A DNA stretch of 64,000 nt from Clostridium kluyveri DSM 555 (GTDB lineage Bacteria; Bacillota; Clostridia; Clostridiales; Clostridiaceae): the NCBI RefSeq assembly GCF_000016505.1, contig NC_009706.1:1178001-1242000 (forward strand). Reading direction: 5' to 3'. Positions 16,738 through 26,639 of this stretch are shown here, piece after piece (within the stretch, counting starts at the first letter, position 1; the number at the start of each line of letters is the position of its first letter). The notes beneath the pieces were generated by a model. That model was not told the DNA's origin, did not search any database, and was given only the letters and a program-made list of their open reading frames with translations. A program made the position numbers and the translations under genes.

Positions 16738-17580
16738 GTGAGGTTAAATTACAATATGCCAGCTTTAACTATGAATTTCATTCAAAAGCAGGCCTTAAAT
16801 AGACAGAGTGGAAATTTGCTTAGAATATCTAGTGGATATAAAGTAATTACTGCCAAGGACAATCCTGGTGCATTAGTAAAAAGTGAGAATATAAGAATGC
16901 AGATAGGAGGCCTTCAGTCTGCTACCAGAAATGTTCAAGATGGCGTAAGTATGCTTCAAAGTGCAGAAGGTGGGCTGCAAGAAATTACAAACATGATTCA
17001 AAGAGTAAGACAGCTTACTGTACAGGCTGGTGGAGTAACTAGTGAAAATGACAGGGAAATAATACAAAATGAAATAGATGAAACTTTGGATGGAATAAAT
17101 TCTATGGCCAATAATACAGAATTTAATGGACTAAAATTATTAGGGAAGAACAAAAATCTAACCATGCCTGTAGGAGGAAATTCCGGAGAAAGCGTTATCA
17201 TACCACAGATAGATCTAACTGATGGCAGTGAAAGTGTTATTTCGGAGTTATACAAAGTTAAAACAGCCAAGGGAAAAGATATATTAGGAGATGACAATAG
17301 TGATGCATTAGAGGCTATAGATAGTTCCTTAAATACTGTGCTCTCTCTAAGAAGTCAATATGGTGCACTGGAAAACAGGTTTCAATCTACTTATGATAAT
17401 ATGCAGGCTTTAACTGATAGTATGACTTCTGCTGACAGCAGTATACGAGATTCTGATATAGCAGAGGAAATGATGAATTATTCTAAGGAAAGTATAATTG
17501 TACAATCATCTACTGCTATGATTGTACAAGCAAATAAATTGCCTCAGGATGTTTTGGAGGTATTGAGAAATATTAAATAA
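16738..17580 (+). CDS. Flagellin
   Basis: A 280-residue flagellin, the filament subunit exported by the flagellar type III system. The N-terminal D0/D1 region has SSGYKVITAKDNPGALVKSE and QIGGLQSATRNVQDGVSMLQSAEGGLQEI. The C-terminal D1/D0 has RDSDIAEEMMNYSKESI followed by QANKLPQDVLEVLRNIK. The variable centre is short, giving a compact flagellin. The start is a GTG with GGGGGGAA seven bases upstream. Some bases before it resemble the -10 of a sigma-28 promoter (CGATAT near 16707), but no TAAA -35 is found. It ends at a strong terminator, so it is separate from the operon that follows. More flagellins may lie elsewhere. Confidence 0.88.
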   Translation: MRLNYNMPALTMNFIQKQALNRQSGNLLRISSGYKVITAKDNPGALVKSENIRMQIGGLQSATRNVQDGVSMLQSAEGGLQEITNMIQRVRQLTVQAGGVTSENDREIIQNEIDETLDGINSMANNTEFNGLKLLGKNKNLTMPVGGNSGESVIIPQIDLTDGSESVISELYKVKTAKGKDILGDDNSDALEAIDSSLNTVLSLRSQYGALENRFQSTYDNMQALTDSMTSADSSIRDSDIAEEMMNYSKESIIVQSSTAMIVQANKLPQDVLEVLRNIK

Positions 17581-17597
17581 TACTTAAATTTAGCGTA

Positions 17598-17646
17598 AAT
17601 ATATAAAGGATACTTATTTAAAAAATAAGTATCCTTTATATATTTA
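17598..17646 (+). terminator. Strong rho-independent terminator after flagellin
   Basis: A stem of about 22 base pairs: ATATAAAGGATACTTATT pairs with AATAAGTATCCTTTATAT around a 4-base loop, with T-rich sequence after it. Confidence 0.85.
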
Positions 17647-17899
17647 TATTAAATGATTAGAATATGGGCTTATTTTTAATTCATAATATGTCATTATATT
17701 TTAAAATAATTTATTATATGTTTTTAATTGTCACAAATTATTTTTTTTTTTGTATATTTAAGGTAGATTGTAGTATACAATTATGTTAAAATAAAGTATA
17801 TTAGGTATAAAGTTTTAATTGAAAATAAAATAAGATTAAAATTTTGATGTTTATGCATAGGGTAATACCTTATATTTCCATGGAAAGGAGAAGTTTATA

Positions 17900-18301
17900 G
17901 TGTATATAGGAAATGTGTCAAATGATGAAGTGGCAAATGTCTTATTAAAAAAAGGATTAGATGCTGCGTCAGAAAGAAGCAAAGCTATATCCGATAATCT
18001 GGCAAATGTAAATACTGCGGGATATAAGAGAAAATATGTCACTTTTGAGGAATCTTTGAAAGATAGTGTATATAATTTAGAGCTTAAAACAGATGATGAA
18101 AAACATATTAAAATAGGAAGTAATTATGGACAAATAGAAACAAAGACGGACAGCAGCAATAGTATGAGAGAAGATGGAAATAATGTGGATATGGATACTG
18201 AAATAGTAAATCAGGCAGCTAATACGCTTATGTACAGTGCACTTGTAAATCAAATGAATAGCAGATTATCTATGGAACGTTATGTAATAAGTGGGAAATA
18301 G
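17900..18301 (+). CDS. flgB: Flagellar proximal rod protein FlgB
   Basis: A 133-residue rod subunit. The N-terminal rod-protein motif SDNLANVNTAGYKRK (residues 31-45) and the C-terminal amphipathic helix MYSALVNQMNSRLSMERYVIS are typical of FlgB. The start is a GTG with AAAGGAG nine bases upstream. It is the first gene of the long flagellar operon, 320 bases after the flagellin gene. A possible promoter (TTGTAT near 17749 and TATACA about 18 bases later) lies upstream but is weakly supported. Confidence 0.92.
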   Translation: MYIGNVSNDEVANVLLKKGLDAASERSKAISDNLANVNTAGYKRKYVTFEESLKDSVYNLELKTDDEKHIKIGSNYGQIETKTDSSNSMREDGNNVDMDTEIVNQAANTLMYSALVNQMNSRLSMERYVISGK

Positions 18302-18313
18302 GGAGGAAAATTT

Positions 18314-18745
18314 ATGATTCAGGCTTTTAACACTTTAAGAATAAGTGCCAGTGGTCTTTCAGCAGAAAGGCTTAGAATGGATACTATAGCTTCTAATATG
18401 GCTAATGTGGAAACTACTAAAGGAGCTGATGGAAATCCCTATAGGAGAAAAATAGCGGTATTTCAAGAAAATTTGCAGAAACAATTAAATAAAGCTGGAA
18501 GATATGAAAATGTATCGCAAGGAGTAAAGGCTGTGGGCATAGTTGAAGATAATTCTGAATTTAAAAGGGTATATGATCCAACTAATGCAGATGCAGATGC
18601 AGATGGATATGTGTCTATGCCAAATGTAAATATATTGAATGAAATGGCAGATATGATGGTAGCAGTTAGATCTTATGAAGCCAATTTAAGCGCCATTTCT
18701 GCAGAGAAGAGCATGTTTTCAAAAGCTCTAGATATAGGAAAGTAG
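18314..18745 (+). CDS. flgC: Flagellar proximal rod protein FlgC
   Basis: A 143-residue rod subunit that assembles with FlgB on the MS ring. The N-terminal part reads [30 protein letters not shown], and the C-terminus has the FlgC signature [32 protein letters not shown] precedes the ATG and only 12 bases separate it from flgB. Confidence 0.95.
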   Translation: MIQAFNTLRISASGLSAERLRMDTIASNMANVETTKGADGNPYRRKIAVFQENLQKQLNKAGRYENVSQGVKAVGIVEDNSEFKRVYDPTNADADADGYVSMPNVNILNEMADMMVAVRSYEANLSAISAEKSMFSKALDIGK

Positions 18746-18756
18746 GGAATATATAA

Positions 18757-19065
18757 ATGAAAATAAATGAGTATGTACCTGATAGTAGTATATTTGATTT
18801 TGATAAAATAAGTGGAAGTAATAATGAGCAAGATAAAAATTACATATCTGATTTTGCTTCTGTGCTAAAAAATGAATTAGATGAAGTAAATAACAAACAA
18901 ATAGAGGCCAATAACAGTACAGAAGAATTTATACAAGGAGATAGAGTGGATATACATAATGTTATGCTGGATACTGAGGAGGCAAAGATGTCATTAGAAC
19001 TTGCAGTGCAAATTAGAAATAAATTTGTGGAGGCATATCAGGAGTTAAATAGAACACAGATTTAG
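18757..19065 (+). CDS. fliE: Flagellar hook-basal body adaptor FliE
   Basis: A 102-residue protein that joins the MS ring to the rod. The conserved C-terminal half is visible: DIHNVMLDTEEAKMSLELAVQIRNKFVEAYQELNR-type sequence, beginning near residue 68. The N-terminal half is low-complexity and variable, as usual. It lies 11 bases after flgC. Confidence 0.92.
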   Translation: MKINEYVPDSSIFDFDKISGSNNEQDKNYISDFASVLKNELDEVNNKQIEANNSTEEFIQGDRVDIHNVMLDTEEAKMSLELAVQIRNKFVEAYQELNRTQI

Positions 19066-19080
19066 AAGGAGTGCTAATTA

Positions 19081-20664
19081 ATGGGTAAGCTATCACAAAT
19101 TTTCAAAAATTTAATAGATAAATTCAAGAAACTGAGCAAGAATAAAAAGATAGCTTTTGGAGTGATAACAGCAGGAATTATAGCAGCCATTGTGTTTGCA
19201 GCAATATCACTTGGAAAAACAAAATATGCAGTTTTATTTTCTAATATGGATTCTAAGGATTTATCTTCTGTTTATAAACAGCTTCAGGAAGATAAAGTGG
19301 ATGTGAAAGTGGAAGGAAACTCTATTTTAGTTCCTGAAGGTGAAGTAGATGCAACTAGGATGAAAGTACTTTCAGAAGTTGAAATTACTAATGGTAGTGA
19401 GGGATTTGAACTATTAGATCAGAGCAAGTTGGGTAGTACGGATACAGAAATTAAAATAAATTATCAAAGGGCTCTTCAGGGAGAATTGGAAAGAACAATA
19501 AAATCGCTTCCAGAAGTAGAAAATGCAAGAGTACATCTTGTGCTACCTGATGATACTGAATTTGTGAAGGATACAAGTCCAGGAAGCGCATCTGTAACTT
19601 TGAAATTAAAAGAAGGAGAGGAATTAAGCAAAGAACAAGTAAAGGCGTTGGTTTCTTTAGTGTCTGGTGCTGTTAAAAATGTACCTAAAGAAAATGTACA
19701 GGTTATAGATGATAATATGACTTTACTGTCTAAAGATTTATTTGAGGACGAAGCTAATAGTGAAGATAGTACCATTCCGGCTGAAAAACAACAACAGCTT
19801 AAGGAGCAATATGAGAAGAATCTGGAGAAGAACCTATTGAGCATGCTGGAAGCTGTGTATGGAAAGGATAAAGTTCAAGTTAAAGTTAATGCGGATTTGG
19901 ATTTTGATGCCGTACAACAGAATTCCACAACTTATGATAATAATAGTGTTGTAGTAAGTGAGCATACAATAAATGAGACAAATCAGGGGGATACAACCAA
20001 CCAAACTGGAAGTCCTGTAGATAACAACATGAGTAATACAATCACAAATAATACTACGGGAGGAAATTCAACCTATAATGAGACTACAAGAAATTATAAT
20101 GTACCTAAGGTAGAACAAAAAACCGTAAAAGCTCCGGGAAGTGTAAAAAGACTTACAGCATCAGTAGCTCTGGATGGAGATGTGGATGATGCCACTACAA
20201 CAGCTATAAGAAATTTAGCGGTTTCAGCCATAGGATATGATGGTAACAGAGGGGATACCATAAGTGTAGAAGGGCTACCTTTTGATACCACGGCTAAAGA
20301 TAATGCCCAAAAAGATATGGAAGATATGGAACAGGCAGAACAGGCAGCAAAAAGAAATAGACTATTTGCAGTTATAGGAGGTATTGCAGCAGCAATAATT
20401 GCTACAATAATTGGAGTTATAATATGGAGAAGAAGGCATGCAGAGGATGAATTACTTGAAGATGAGCTTAGACCGGGAGGTATAGATGTAGTTATAGGTG
20501 ATGAAGATACTAAAGCTAGTGAAAAGATTAAATTTAAGCCTTTGGAACTTGAACAGGACACAGAAGATGTTCATATTGAAAGAGAAATAAAGAAATATGC
20601 AAAGGATAAACCTGATCAAGTGGCAGATATAATAAAATCGTGGTTAGCTGAAGATGAGAGGTGA
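19081..20664 (+). CDS. fliF: Flagellar MS-ring protein FliF
   Basis: A 527-residue basal-body ring protein. One membrane helix lies near residues 25-46 and a second near 425-446 (FAVIGGIAAAIIATIIGVIIW). Between them are the ring-building YscJ/FliF domains (YAVLFSNMDSKDLSSVYKQL, YQRALQGELERTIKSLPEVENARVHLVLP) and a Thr/Asn-rich loop near 290-340. The cytoplasmic tail (residues 447-527) binds FliG. AGAAGGAG precedes the ATG. Confidence 0.95.
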   Translation: MGKLSQIFKNLIDKFKKLSKNKKIAFGVITAGIIAAIVFAAISLGKTKYAVLFSNMDSKDLSSVYKQLQEDKVDVKVEGNSILVPEGEVDATRMKVLSEVEITNGSEGFELLDQSKLGSTDTEIKINYQRALQGELERTIKSLPEVENARVHLVLPDDTEFVKDTSPGSASVTLKLKEGEELSKEQVKALVSLVSGAVKNVPKENVQVIDDNMTLLSKDLFEDEANSEDSTIPAEKQQQLKEQYEKNLEKNLLSMLEAVYGKDKVQVKVNADLDFDAVQQNSTTYDNNSVVVSEHTINETNQGDTTNQTGSPVDNNMSNTITNNTTGGNSTYNETTRNYNVPKVEQKTVKAPGSVKRLTASVALDGDVDDATTTAIRNLAVSAIGYDGNRGDTISVEGLPFDTTAKDNAQKDMEDMEQAEQAAKRNRLFAVIGGIAAAIIATIIGVIIWRRRHAEDELLEDELRPGGIDVVIGDEDTKASEKIKFKPLELEQDTEDVHIEREIKKYAKDKPDQVADIIKSWLAEDER

Positions 20665-20669
20665 TAAAA

Positions 20670-21686
20670 ATGGCTAAGGACAATCAAAAGTTAACTGGTG
20701 TACAAAAAGCAGCCATATTGTTTATAACTCTTGGACCGGAAGCTGCTGCAGGAATATTGAAAAGATTGCCAGAGGCTGAAATACAAAAGATAACTTATGA
20801 GATAGCTAATATCAACTCAGTAAAGTCAGAGCAGAAGAAGGAAATACTTCAGGAATTTATGGAGATGAATAGAGCTCAGGATTATTTGTTGGAAGGTGGA
20901 GTAGATTACGCCAGGAATCTTTTATCTAAAGCCCTTGGAACACAAAGAGCTATGGAAATATTAGATAAAGTTATAGAGGCCACCCAGCAATTTAGGCCTT
21001 TTGCCATAGCACGAAAGGCAGATGCCCAGCAGCTTTTAAATATAATAGGTGATGAACATCCACAGACTATAGCACTTATACTTTGTTATCTTCAGGCAGA
21101 TAAATCCGGTCAGATACTATCTGCACTTCCTGAAAGTATGCAGGCTGAAGTTGCATATAGAATAGCTACAATGAGCAATACATCACATATGGTAGTAAAA
21201 GAAATAGAAAAAGTGCTGGATAACAAACTCTCCTCTGTGGTTAAATCAGATATAAAAGTAATTGGTGGGGTAGAGACAATTGTAGATATACTAAATCAAG
21301 TGGATAGAACTACAGAAAAAAATATTACGGAAGGTCTTGAAAAACAAGATGCGGAACTGGCAGAAAAGATCAAAGAATCCATGTTTGTATTTGAGGATAT
21401 TATCACTCTTGATGATGTATCTATTCAGAGAGTACTCAGGGAAGTGGATACAAAAGAACTTTCACTGGCTCTTAAAGGATGCTCAGAAGAGGTATCAGAA
21501 ACTATATTTAGGAATCAATCCAAGAGAGCTGCTGCAGCATTGAAAGAGGACATAGAGTTCTTAGGACCTGTTAGGCTTATGGATGTAGAAAAGGCACAGC
21601 AGAGAATTGTAAATATTATAAGAAGATTGGATGAAGCAGGGGAAATAGTTCTTGCAAGAGGAGGAGAGGATGCAATCATCGTATAA
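20670..21686 (+). CDS. fliG: Flagellar motor switch protein FliG
   Basis: A 338-residue C-ring protein that carries torque from the stator and switches rotation. The N-terminal FliF-binding domain (KLTGVQKAAILFITLG), the middle EHPQT motif near 130 (GDEHPQTIALIL) and the C-terminal domain with charged torque residues (EDIITLDDVSIQRVLREVDTKELSLALKG) are all present. The ATG at 20670 is favoured, after GAGAGG; a GTG at 20661 overlaps the fliF stop. Confidence 0.95.
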   Translation: MAKDNQKLTGVQKAAILFITLGPEAAAGILKRLPEAEIQKITYEIANINSVKSEQKKEILQEFMEMNRAQDYLLEGGVDYARNLLSKALGTQRAMEILDKVIEATQQFRPFAIARKADAQQLLNIIGDEHPQTIALILCYLQADKSGQILSALPESMQAEVAYRIATMSNTSHMVVKEIEKVLDNKLSSVVKSDIKVIGGVETIVDILNQVDRTTEKNITEGLEKQDAELAEKIKESMFVFEDIITLDDVSIQRVLREVDTKELSLALKGCSEEVSETIFRNQSKRAAAALKEDIEFLGPVRLMDVEKAQQRIVNIIRRLDEAGEIVLARGGEDAIIV

Positions 21687-22434
21687 AATTATAAAAGGTG
21701 ACAGCATAAGTGGAAAAGGTGCTAAAAATATAGTTACAGTGTTTGAAAAGAATATTATTGAAGAAGAAAATAAAGATAACTCAATTATAAATAGTTATTC
21801 CAAAATAGTGAAATCCATGATAGAAGATGCACAGAGAAAAAGGGAAGAAATACTTTCTAAAGCCTACGAAGAAGCGGGAAAAATTGAAGAGGAAGCTTAT
21901 AAGAAAGCAAATGAAAAAGGATATAAAGAGGGATATGAAAAAGGATATGAGGATGGTTCTAAAAAGGCTTATGAAGAAGGATATGCTAAAAATATAGAAA
22001 AGGCCAGGGTTGAGGGAGAAGAGATAATAAGTAAAGCAGATTCTATTTTAAAAGCTTCTGTGGAGGAAAAGAATAGATATTTAAAGGAAAAGGAAGAAGA
22101 AATTAAAAGATTTATAGTAGATTCAATAGAAAGCATTTTGAGACAGGAAATTAAAGATGAGGATAGCCTAAACACTATGGTATTTAATGAACTCTCACAG
22201 GTAAGAAATATTGAAACTTTTATAATAAAAAGTAGAAAAAAATATTGTGACCAGTTTAAAAATCAGGTGGATATATGGAGAGAAAGGCTGCCTTTTAAAG
22301 GAGATATTTTTATAATACCTGATGAAACTTTAGAAGAGGGTACTGTAGTTATAGAAAAAAATAATGGAAAAAGTATTTTTTCTGTAGATATAGCCCTAGA
22401 AAAAATAAAGGAAATATTTAAAAGTGTAGAATAA
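21670..22434 (+). CDS. fliH: Flagellar assembly protein FliH
   Basis: A 254-residue regulator of the export ATPase FliI. The middle is a Glu/Lys-rich helix with a GYKEGYEKGYEDGSKKAYEEGY repeat-type stretch near residues 84-106, the GxxxG-like helical repeats typical of FliH. The C-terminal third is the FliI-binding/VPS28-like region. The ATG at 21670 overlaps the end of fliG by 17 bases and is preceded by AGGAGGAGAGG, so the ribosome binding site lies inside fliG. Confidence 0.85.
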   Translation: MQSSYKIIKGDSISGKGAKNIVTVFEKNIIEEENKDNSIINSYSKIVKSMIEDAQRKREEILSKAYEEAGKIEEEAYKKANEKGYKEGYEKGYEDGSKKAYEEGYAKNIEKARVEGEEIISKADSILKASVEEKNRYLKEKEEEIKRFIVDSIESILRQEIKDEDSLNTMVFNELSQVRNIETFIIKSRKKYCDQFKNQVDIWRERLPFKGDIFIIPDETLEEGTVVIEKNNGKSIFSVDIALEKIKEIFKSVE

Positions 22435-22464
22435 CAGAAGTATTTAGTTTAAGGTGATGGTTAC

Positions 22465-23784
22465 ATGATAAATTTAAATTTTTCTGAATTAAATAGGAAA
22501 GTAAAAGTTGCCAATTTTACCTACCAGGAAGGTATCGTGAAAAAAGTAATAGGATTAACCATAGAAGTGGAAGGGATAAAAGCTTTTGTGGGAGAGGTAT
22601 GCAATGTATATAGTGAAGAAAATGGAAATATAGCTTGTGAAGTAGTTGGGTTTAAAGAAAAAGATGTAATATTAATGCCACTTGGAGAACTTATTGGAAT
22701 TTCACCAGGGTGTAGAGTTGTACCTGGCAGGAGACCCTTAAGTGTAAAATGCTCAGAAGAATTATTTGGCAAGGTTCTAGATGGCCTTGGCAATCCTCTG
22801 GGTGAAGATGAAATTTCATCCGGGGTTTTATATGAATTGGATGCAGAACCACCAGATCCATTAAAGAGAAAAAGAATTAAACAAGTGATTTCTACGGGAA
22901 TACGGGCTATAGATGGGTTCTTGACCTGTGGAGAGGGACAGAGAATTGGTATATTTGCAGGAAGTGGAGTAGGAAAAAGTACAACCCTTGGCATGATAGC
23001 CAGGTATGCAGAGGCAGATGTAAATGTAATAGCACTTATAGGGGAAAGAGGAAGAGAAGTCAGGGATTTTATAGAAAAGGATCTGGGAGAGGAAGGATTA
23101 AAAAAATCCATTATAGTATGTGCTACTTCAGATAAACCGGCTTTAGTCAGATTGAAAGGAGCTTTTACCGCTACGGCTATTGCAGAGTACTTTAGGGACA
23201 AAGGCAAAAAAGTTATACTTATGATGGATTCAGTTACCAGGTTTGCTATGGCTCAGAGAGAAATTGGACTTGCAGTAGGAGAACCCCCTGCAACTAAAGG
23301 ATATACTCCTTCTGTATTTGCAAAACTCCCCAGGCTTATGGAAAGATCTGGCATGTCTGATAAAGGTTCTATTACTGCCTTTTATACAGTTCTTGTGGAT
23401 GGAGATGATTTAAATGAACCTATTGCAGATGCTGTTAGGGGTATATTGGATGGACATATAGTATTATCCCGTTCTCTGGCTAATAAAAACCACTATCCAG
23501 CTATAGACGTACTATCTAGCATTAGCAGACTTATGTCGGAAATAACTGAAAAATCCCATAAAAAAAGTGCTTCTTTTGCAAGGGATATGCTATCTGTATA
23601 TAAGAATTCTGAAGATTTGATAAATATAGGAGCTTACATTAGAGGAAATAATCCTAATATTGATATGGCAATAAATTATTATGACGGTATAATAAATTAT
23701 TTAAAACAGAATATGGATGAATATTCTTCCTTTGATAATAGCATAAACAGACTAATAGGTATGTTCAATTTAGGAAGTAATTAG
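22465..23784 (+). CDS. fliI: Flagellar export ATPase FliI
   Basis: A 439-residue F1-beta-like ATPase that energises flagellar protein export. Walker A GSGVGKST lies near residues 170-177, with ALIGERGREV and a Walker B VILMMDSVTRFAMAQREIGLA further on, and the family motif GEPPATKGYTPSVF. Length and motifs are standard. It is a cytoplasmic hexamer acting with FliH and FliJ. Confidence 0.96.
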   Translation: MINLNFSELNRKVKVANFTYQEGIVKKVIGLTIEVEGIKAFVGEVCNVYSEENGNIACEVVGFKEKDVILMPLGELIGISPGCRVVPGRRPLSVKCSEELFGKVLDGLGNPLGEDEISSGVLYELDAEPPDPLKRKRIKQVISTGIRAIDGFLTCGEGQRIGIFAGSGVGKSTTLGMIARYAEADVNVIALIGERGREVRDFIEKDLGEEGLKKSIIVCATSDKPALVRLKGAFTATAIAEYFRDKGKKVILMMDSVTRFAMAQREIGLAVGEPPATKGYTPSVFAKLPRLMERSGMSDKGSITAFYTVLVDGDDLNEPIADAVRGILDGHIVLSRSLANKNHYPAIDVLSSISRLMSEITEKSHKKSASFARDMLSVYKNSEDLINIGAYIRGNNPNIDMAINYYDGIINYLKQNMDEYSSFDNSINRLIGMFNLGSN

Positions 23785-23822
23785 AAAGCATTGTATTGTT
23801 GCCTATATAAGGAGGAGATAAC

Positions 23823-24260
23823 TTGAAGGCATATAAGTTTAGGCTTCAAAAGCTTCTAGATATGAGAGTGGATAAAGAAGAGGAATGTAAAATTGAATTC
23901 CAAAGGGCTCAAAATGAAAGCTTTAGAACAAAAGAAAAACTCATGGAGATGAAAGAAAATTACAGAAAGTATAATAATTTTTCGGGGTCCAGTTCTGTTA
24001 TAGAACAAAAGATAAGACATATTTATATAAATAACTTAAGTTACAATATAGGTGAAACTGTTGAAGAGTTAAATCAAAAAGAAAAAGTTGTAGAAAGTAA
24101 AAGGGAAGAGTTGAAGCAGCGCCAAATTGATAGAAAAACTGTAGAAGTATTAAAGGACAAGTACATAGATGATTTTAGAAGAGAACAAAATAGAATTGAA
24201 CAAAATTTAAATGATGAATTTGCCCTTTATGGGTTTATTAGAAATGTTAAAGCTAGATAA
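23823..24260 (+). CDS. fliJ: Flagellar export chaperone FliJ
   Basis: A 145-residue coiled-coil protein, the stalk of the export ATPase. It begins YKFRLQKLLDMRVDKEEECK and is almost entirely Glu/Lys/Gln-rich helix, as expected for FliJ. The start is a TTG with GGAGGAG seven bases upstream. Confidence 0.88.
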   Translation: MKAYKFRLQKLLDMRVDKEEECKIEFQRAQNESFRTKEKLMEMKENYRKYNNFSGSSSVIEQKIRHIYINNLSYNIGETVEELNQKEKVVESKREELKQRQIDRKTVEVLKDKYIDDFRREQNRIEQNLNDEFALYGFIRNVKAR

Positions 24261-24310
24261 ATAATTATTGAGTTGAGATAAAATAGTCGTTGAAAGGAGG
24301 TGAAAGATAA

Positions 24311-25795
24311 ATGATAGATTTAAATAGTATACAATTAAATAATACTGTTTCCAGTACTAAAGTTAATAATAGTAGTAAAACTTCTAAAGATACTTCCAAT
24401 GATTTCAGTATCCTATTAAAAACTTCTTCAGATAATTCAGATAATAATACAGTAAAAAATAAAGACACGTCCGTAGATAGAGTAAAAAATGAAACTTTAA
24501 AAGATAATGATGGAGATAAAACCTCTGTTTATAAAAATTCAAGTGACAAAAAAGTTGAATTGAATGAAAAAGTGAAAAGTGAGTTAAAGAAAGCTGGTTT
24601 TAGTGAAGAAGATATAGAAAATTTGGAGGAGGATTTATCCCAGGGAAACATAAGCCAGAATGCTTTGATGTATTTAATAAATATATTGTTTAAAAGTGAG
24701 AGCAATTCAATAGATAATTTGAATCTTCAGGGGAATAATGATGAATTTATAGAACAGATAAGTAATAAAATAGTGGATGAAGTTTTACAGAATTTAAACT
24801 ATATTTCATCAGCTGACAAAGAACAAAATGTAGCTGTTGTAAGCAGTGATGTGATATCCAAAGTTATCAAGGAAAATGTAACTGATCTATCTAATATTTT
24901 AGAGCAATTTGGAACATCACAGGAGTTTAATGATAAACTTATAGAAAAATTAAATAGCAGCATTTCAGCCAGATTATCTCAGGAAGGAAGCATATATGAC
25001 AAGGTTAAAAGTGAAATTAACACTGCATTGAAAAAAGAGCTGAGTTTAAGTACACCTCAAGAAGAAAATATTAGTAATTTATCTGTATTAAAGCTGCAAA
25101 GTCAATATGACTCCAGTAAAATGGATGCAGATAACACTGTTTTGCCTACATCATCACAAGGAGTATCCAATAATAACTCTGGTGATTCCGAGGAGAAAAA
25201 TGCACAGTCATCTATGGGAAATGGTACAGCTAAAAGTGAAGAGGGTATATTGCAGAAAATTATAGATGCTGGATCTTCAGAAGATAAAATTTCTAAAGTT
25301 ACTAATTTCATGACTCATTTAAAAAATGTGGATACAAACAATTCTGTACAGAATTTAGGGGAAATGGTTATAAATAAAAACTCTTTTGATTCAGATATAA
25401 TAAAAACTTTCAAGTACATGGACATAAATAATGTTAAAGAGTTAACTGTTAAGATAAATCCTAAGGAATTAGGGGAAATTACTATAAACCTTACTATGCA
25501 GGAAGGAAAATTAAAGGCAGTTTTAACGGCTTCAAATAAAGAAGCATATAATCTTTTAAATGCTAACTTACAGGATTTATCTAATAAAATTCAGACTAAT
25601 GATATAAAGATTCAGGGATTATCTTTAAATATATATAATGAAGATGCTACTTTTTTTAGAGACGAAAGTGGAAAAGACCAGCAGCAGGGCAGCAGCCAAC
25701 AAAATAAAAATTCAACTTTAAATAATATTGTGGAAGATGAGCAAGGTACTCAAAGTGACTATTATTACAACAATAATGTAAATATACTGGCATAG
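24311..25795 (+). CDS. fliK: Flagellar hook-length control protein FliK
   Basis: A 494-residue protein. The N-terminal two-thirds are low-complexity, rich in Ser, Asn, Asp and Lys, typical of the secreted ruler region. The conserved hook-length domain is at about 370-445: VKELTVKINPKELGEITINL, then LKAVLTASNKEAYNLL and IQGLSLNIY. The tail is Gln/Asn-rich. GAAAGGAGGTG precedes the ATG. It measures hook length and switches export specificity through the FlhB part of the fused protein downstream. Confidence 0.88.
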   Translation: MIDLNSIQLNNTVSSTKVNNSSKTSKDTSNDFSILLKTSSDNSDNNTVKNKDTSVDRVKNETLKDNDGDKTSVYKNSSDKKVELNEKVKSELKKAGFSEEDIENLEEDLSQGNISQNALMYLINILFKSESNSIDNLNLQGNNDEFIEQISNKIVDEVLQNLNYISSADKEQNVAVVSSDVISKVIKENVTDLSNILEQFGTSQEFNDKLIEKLNSSISARLSQEGSIYDKVKSEINTALKKELSLSTPQEENISNLSVLKLQSQYDSSKMDADNTVLPTSSQGVSNNNSGDSEEKNAQSSMGNGTAKSEEGILQKIIDAGSSEDKISKVTNFMTHLKNVDTNNSVQNLGEMVINKNSFDSDIIKTFKYMDINNVKELTVKINPKELGEITINLTMQEGKLKAVLTASNKEAYNLLNANLQDLSNKIQTNDIKIQGLSLNIYNEDATFFRDESGKDQQQGSSQQNKNSTLNNIVEDEQGTQSDYYYNNNVNILA

Positions 25796-25823
25796 GTTAA
25801 AAGTGAGATGAAGGAGGCAAATT

Positions 25824-26621
25824 ATGTCAATAACACTGGATAATATGTTAAATCAGAGTTATAATCAAGCCTTTAGGACATTAGCGGCCAATACAAGTAT
25901 TCAAGAGACATCAGATGAAAATAATACATCTGATGATACCCCAAAATATTATCCCATTTCATCTGATAAAAGTTCAGACACTACGGAAAATGGAACTAAA
26001 ATAGTGAAAAAGAATACCGGATATGACATGGATTTAAATATGTTTTTAAAAATACTCTGTGCAGAACTTGAAAATCAAGATCCTACAGATAGTAGTTCAC
26101 AAGGTTCAACGGAGTATATAAGCCAGTTGGCACAGTTTTCTGCTCTTCAGCAAATGATGAACTTGAATAATACAAACAAAGTTACTACAGCAAATTCGCT
26201 TGTAAATAAATATGTAACTTTAAGCGATAGGGATTCTGAAGGAAACTACATTACAGGTAAGGTAGTTGGAGTGGTGAAAGATGGAGATGACGTTGAACTT
26301 AAGTTAATAACAGGTATAATCACAGATTCTGATGGTAATACCTCTTATAAAACTGAGAATTACAACATAGATGATCTGCTTCAAGTGGATGATTCGGAGG
26401 CATATAATACAACTACCACTGATATGATGCTTTTAAGTGCCACCTCTCTTATAGGTAAGAAAGTTGAAACAAGCCAAAAGGATAGTAGTGGAAACTATTA
26501 TAGTGGGACTGTGCAGTCTGTGTCTCGGGGGACGGATGGTATAACTGTAAAAGTAAAAGTTTCTGAAAGTGAAACTAAAGATTTTTATTTTGATGAGATT
26601 TCAAAGGTGGAAGATTCATAG
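25824..26621 (+). CDS. flgD: Flagellar hook-capping protein FlgD
   Basis: A 265-residue scaffold for hook assembly. The diagnostic segment is LNMFLKILCAELENQDPTD near residues 70-88, followed by YISQLAQFSALQQMMNLN. The rest holds two small beta domains with YITGKVVGVVKDGDDVELKL and YYSGTVQSV motifs. GAAGGAGG precedes the ATG. It sits between fliK and flgE as usual. Confidence 0.9.
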   Translation: MSITLDNMLNQSYNQAFRTLAANTSIQETSDENNTSDDTPKYYPISSDKSSDTTENGTKIVKKNTGYDMDLNMFLKILCAELENQDPTDSSSQGSTEYISQLAQFSALQQMMNLNNTNKVTTANSLVNKYVTLSDRDSEGNYITGKVVGVVKDGDDVELKLITGIITDSDGNTSYKTENYNIDDLLQVDDSEAYNTTTTDMMLLSATSLIGKKVETSQKDSSGNYYSGTVQSVSRGTDGITVKVKVSESETKDFYFDEISKVEDS

Positions 26622-26639
26622 AAATCAGGTGTCAGATCT

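Noticed and set aside
22521-23207. 228-residue minus-strand frame inside fliI
   Set aside because: Ser/Pro/Leu-rich shadow of a highly conserved gene; no ribosome binding site.
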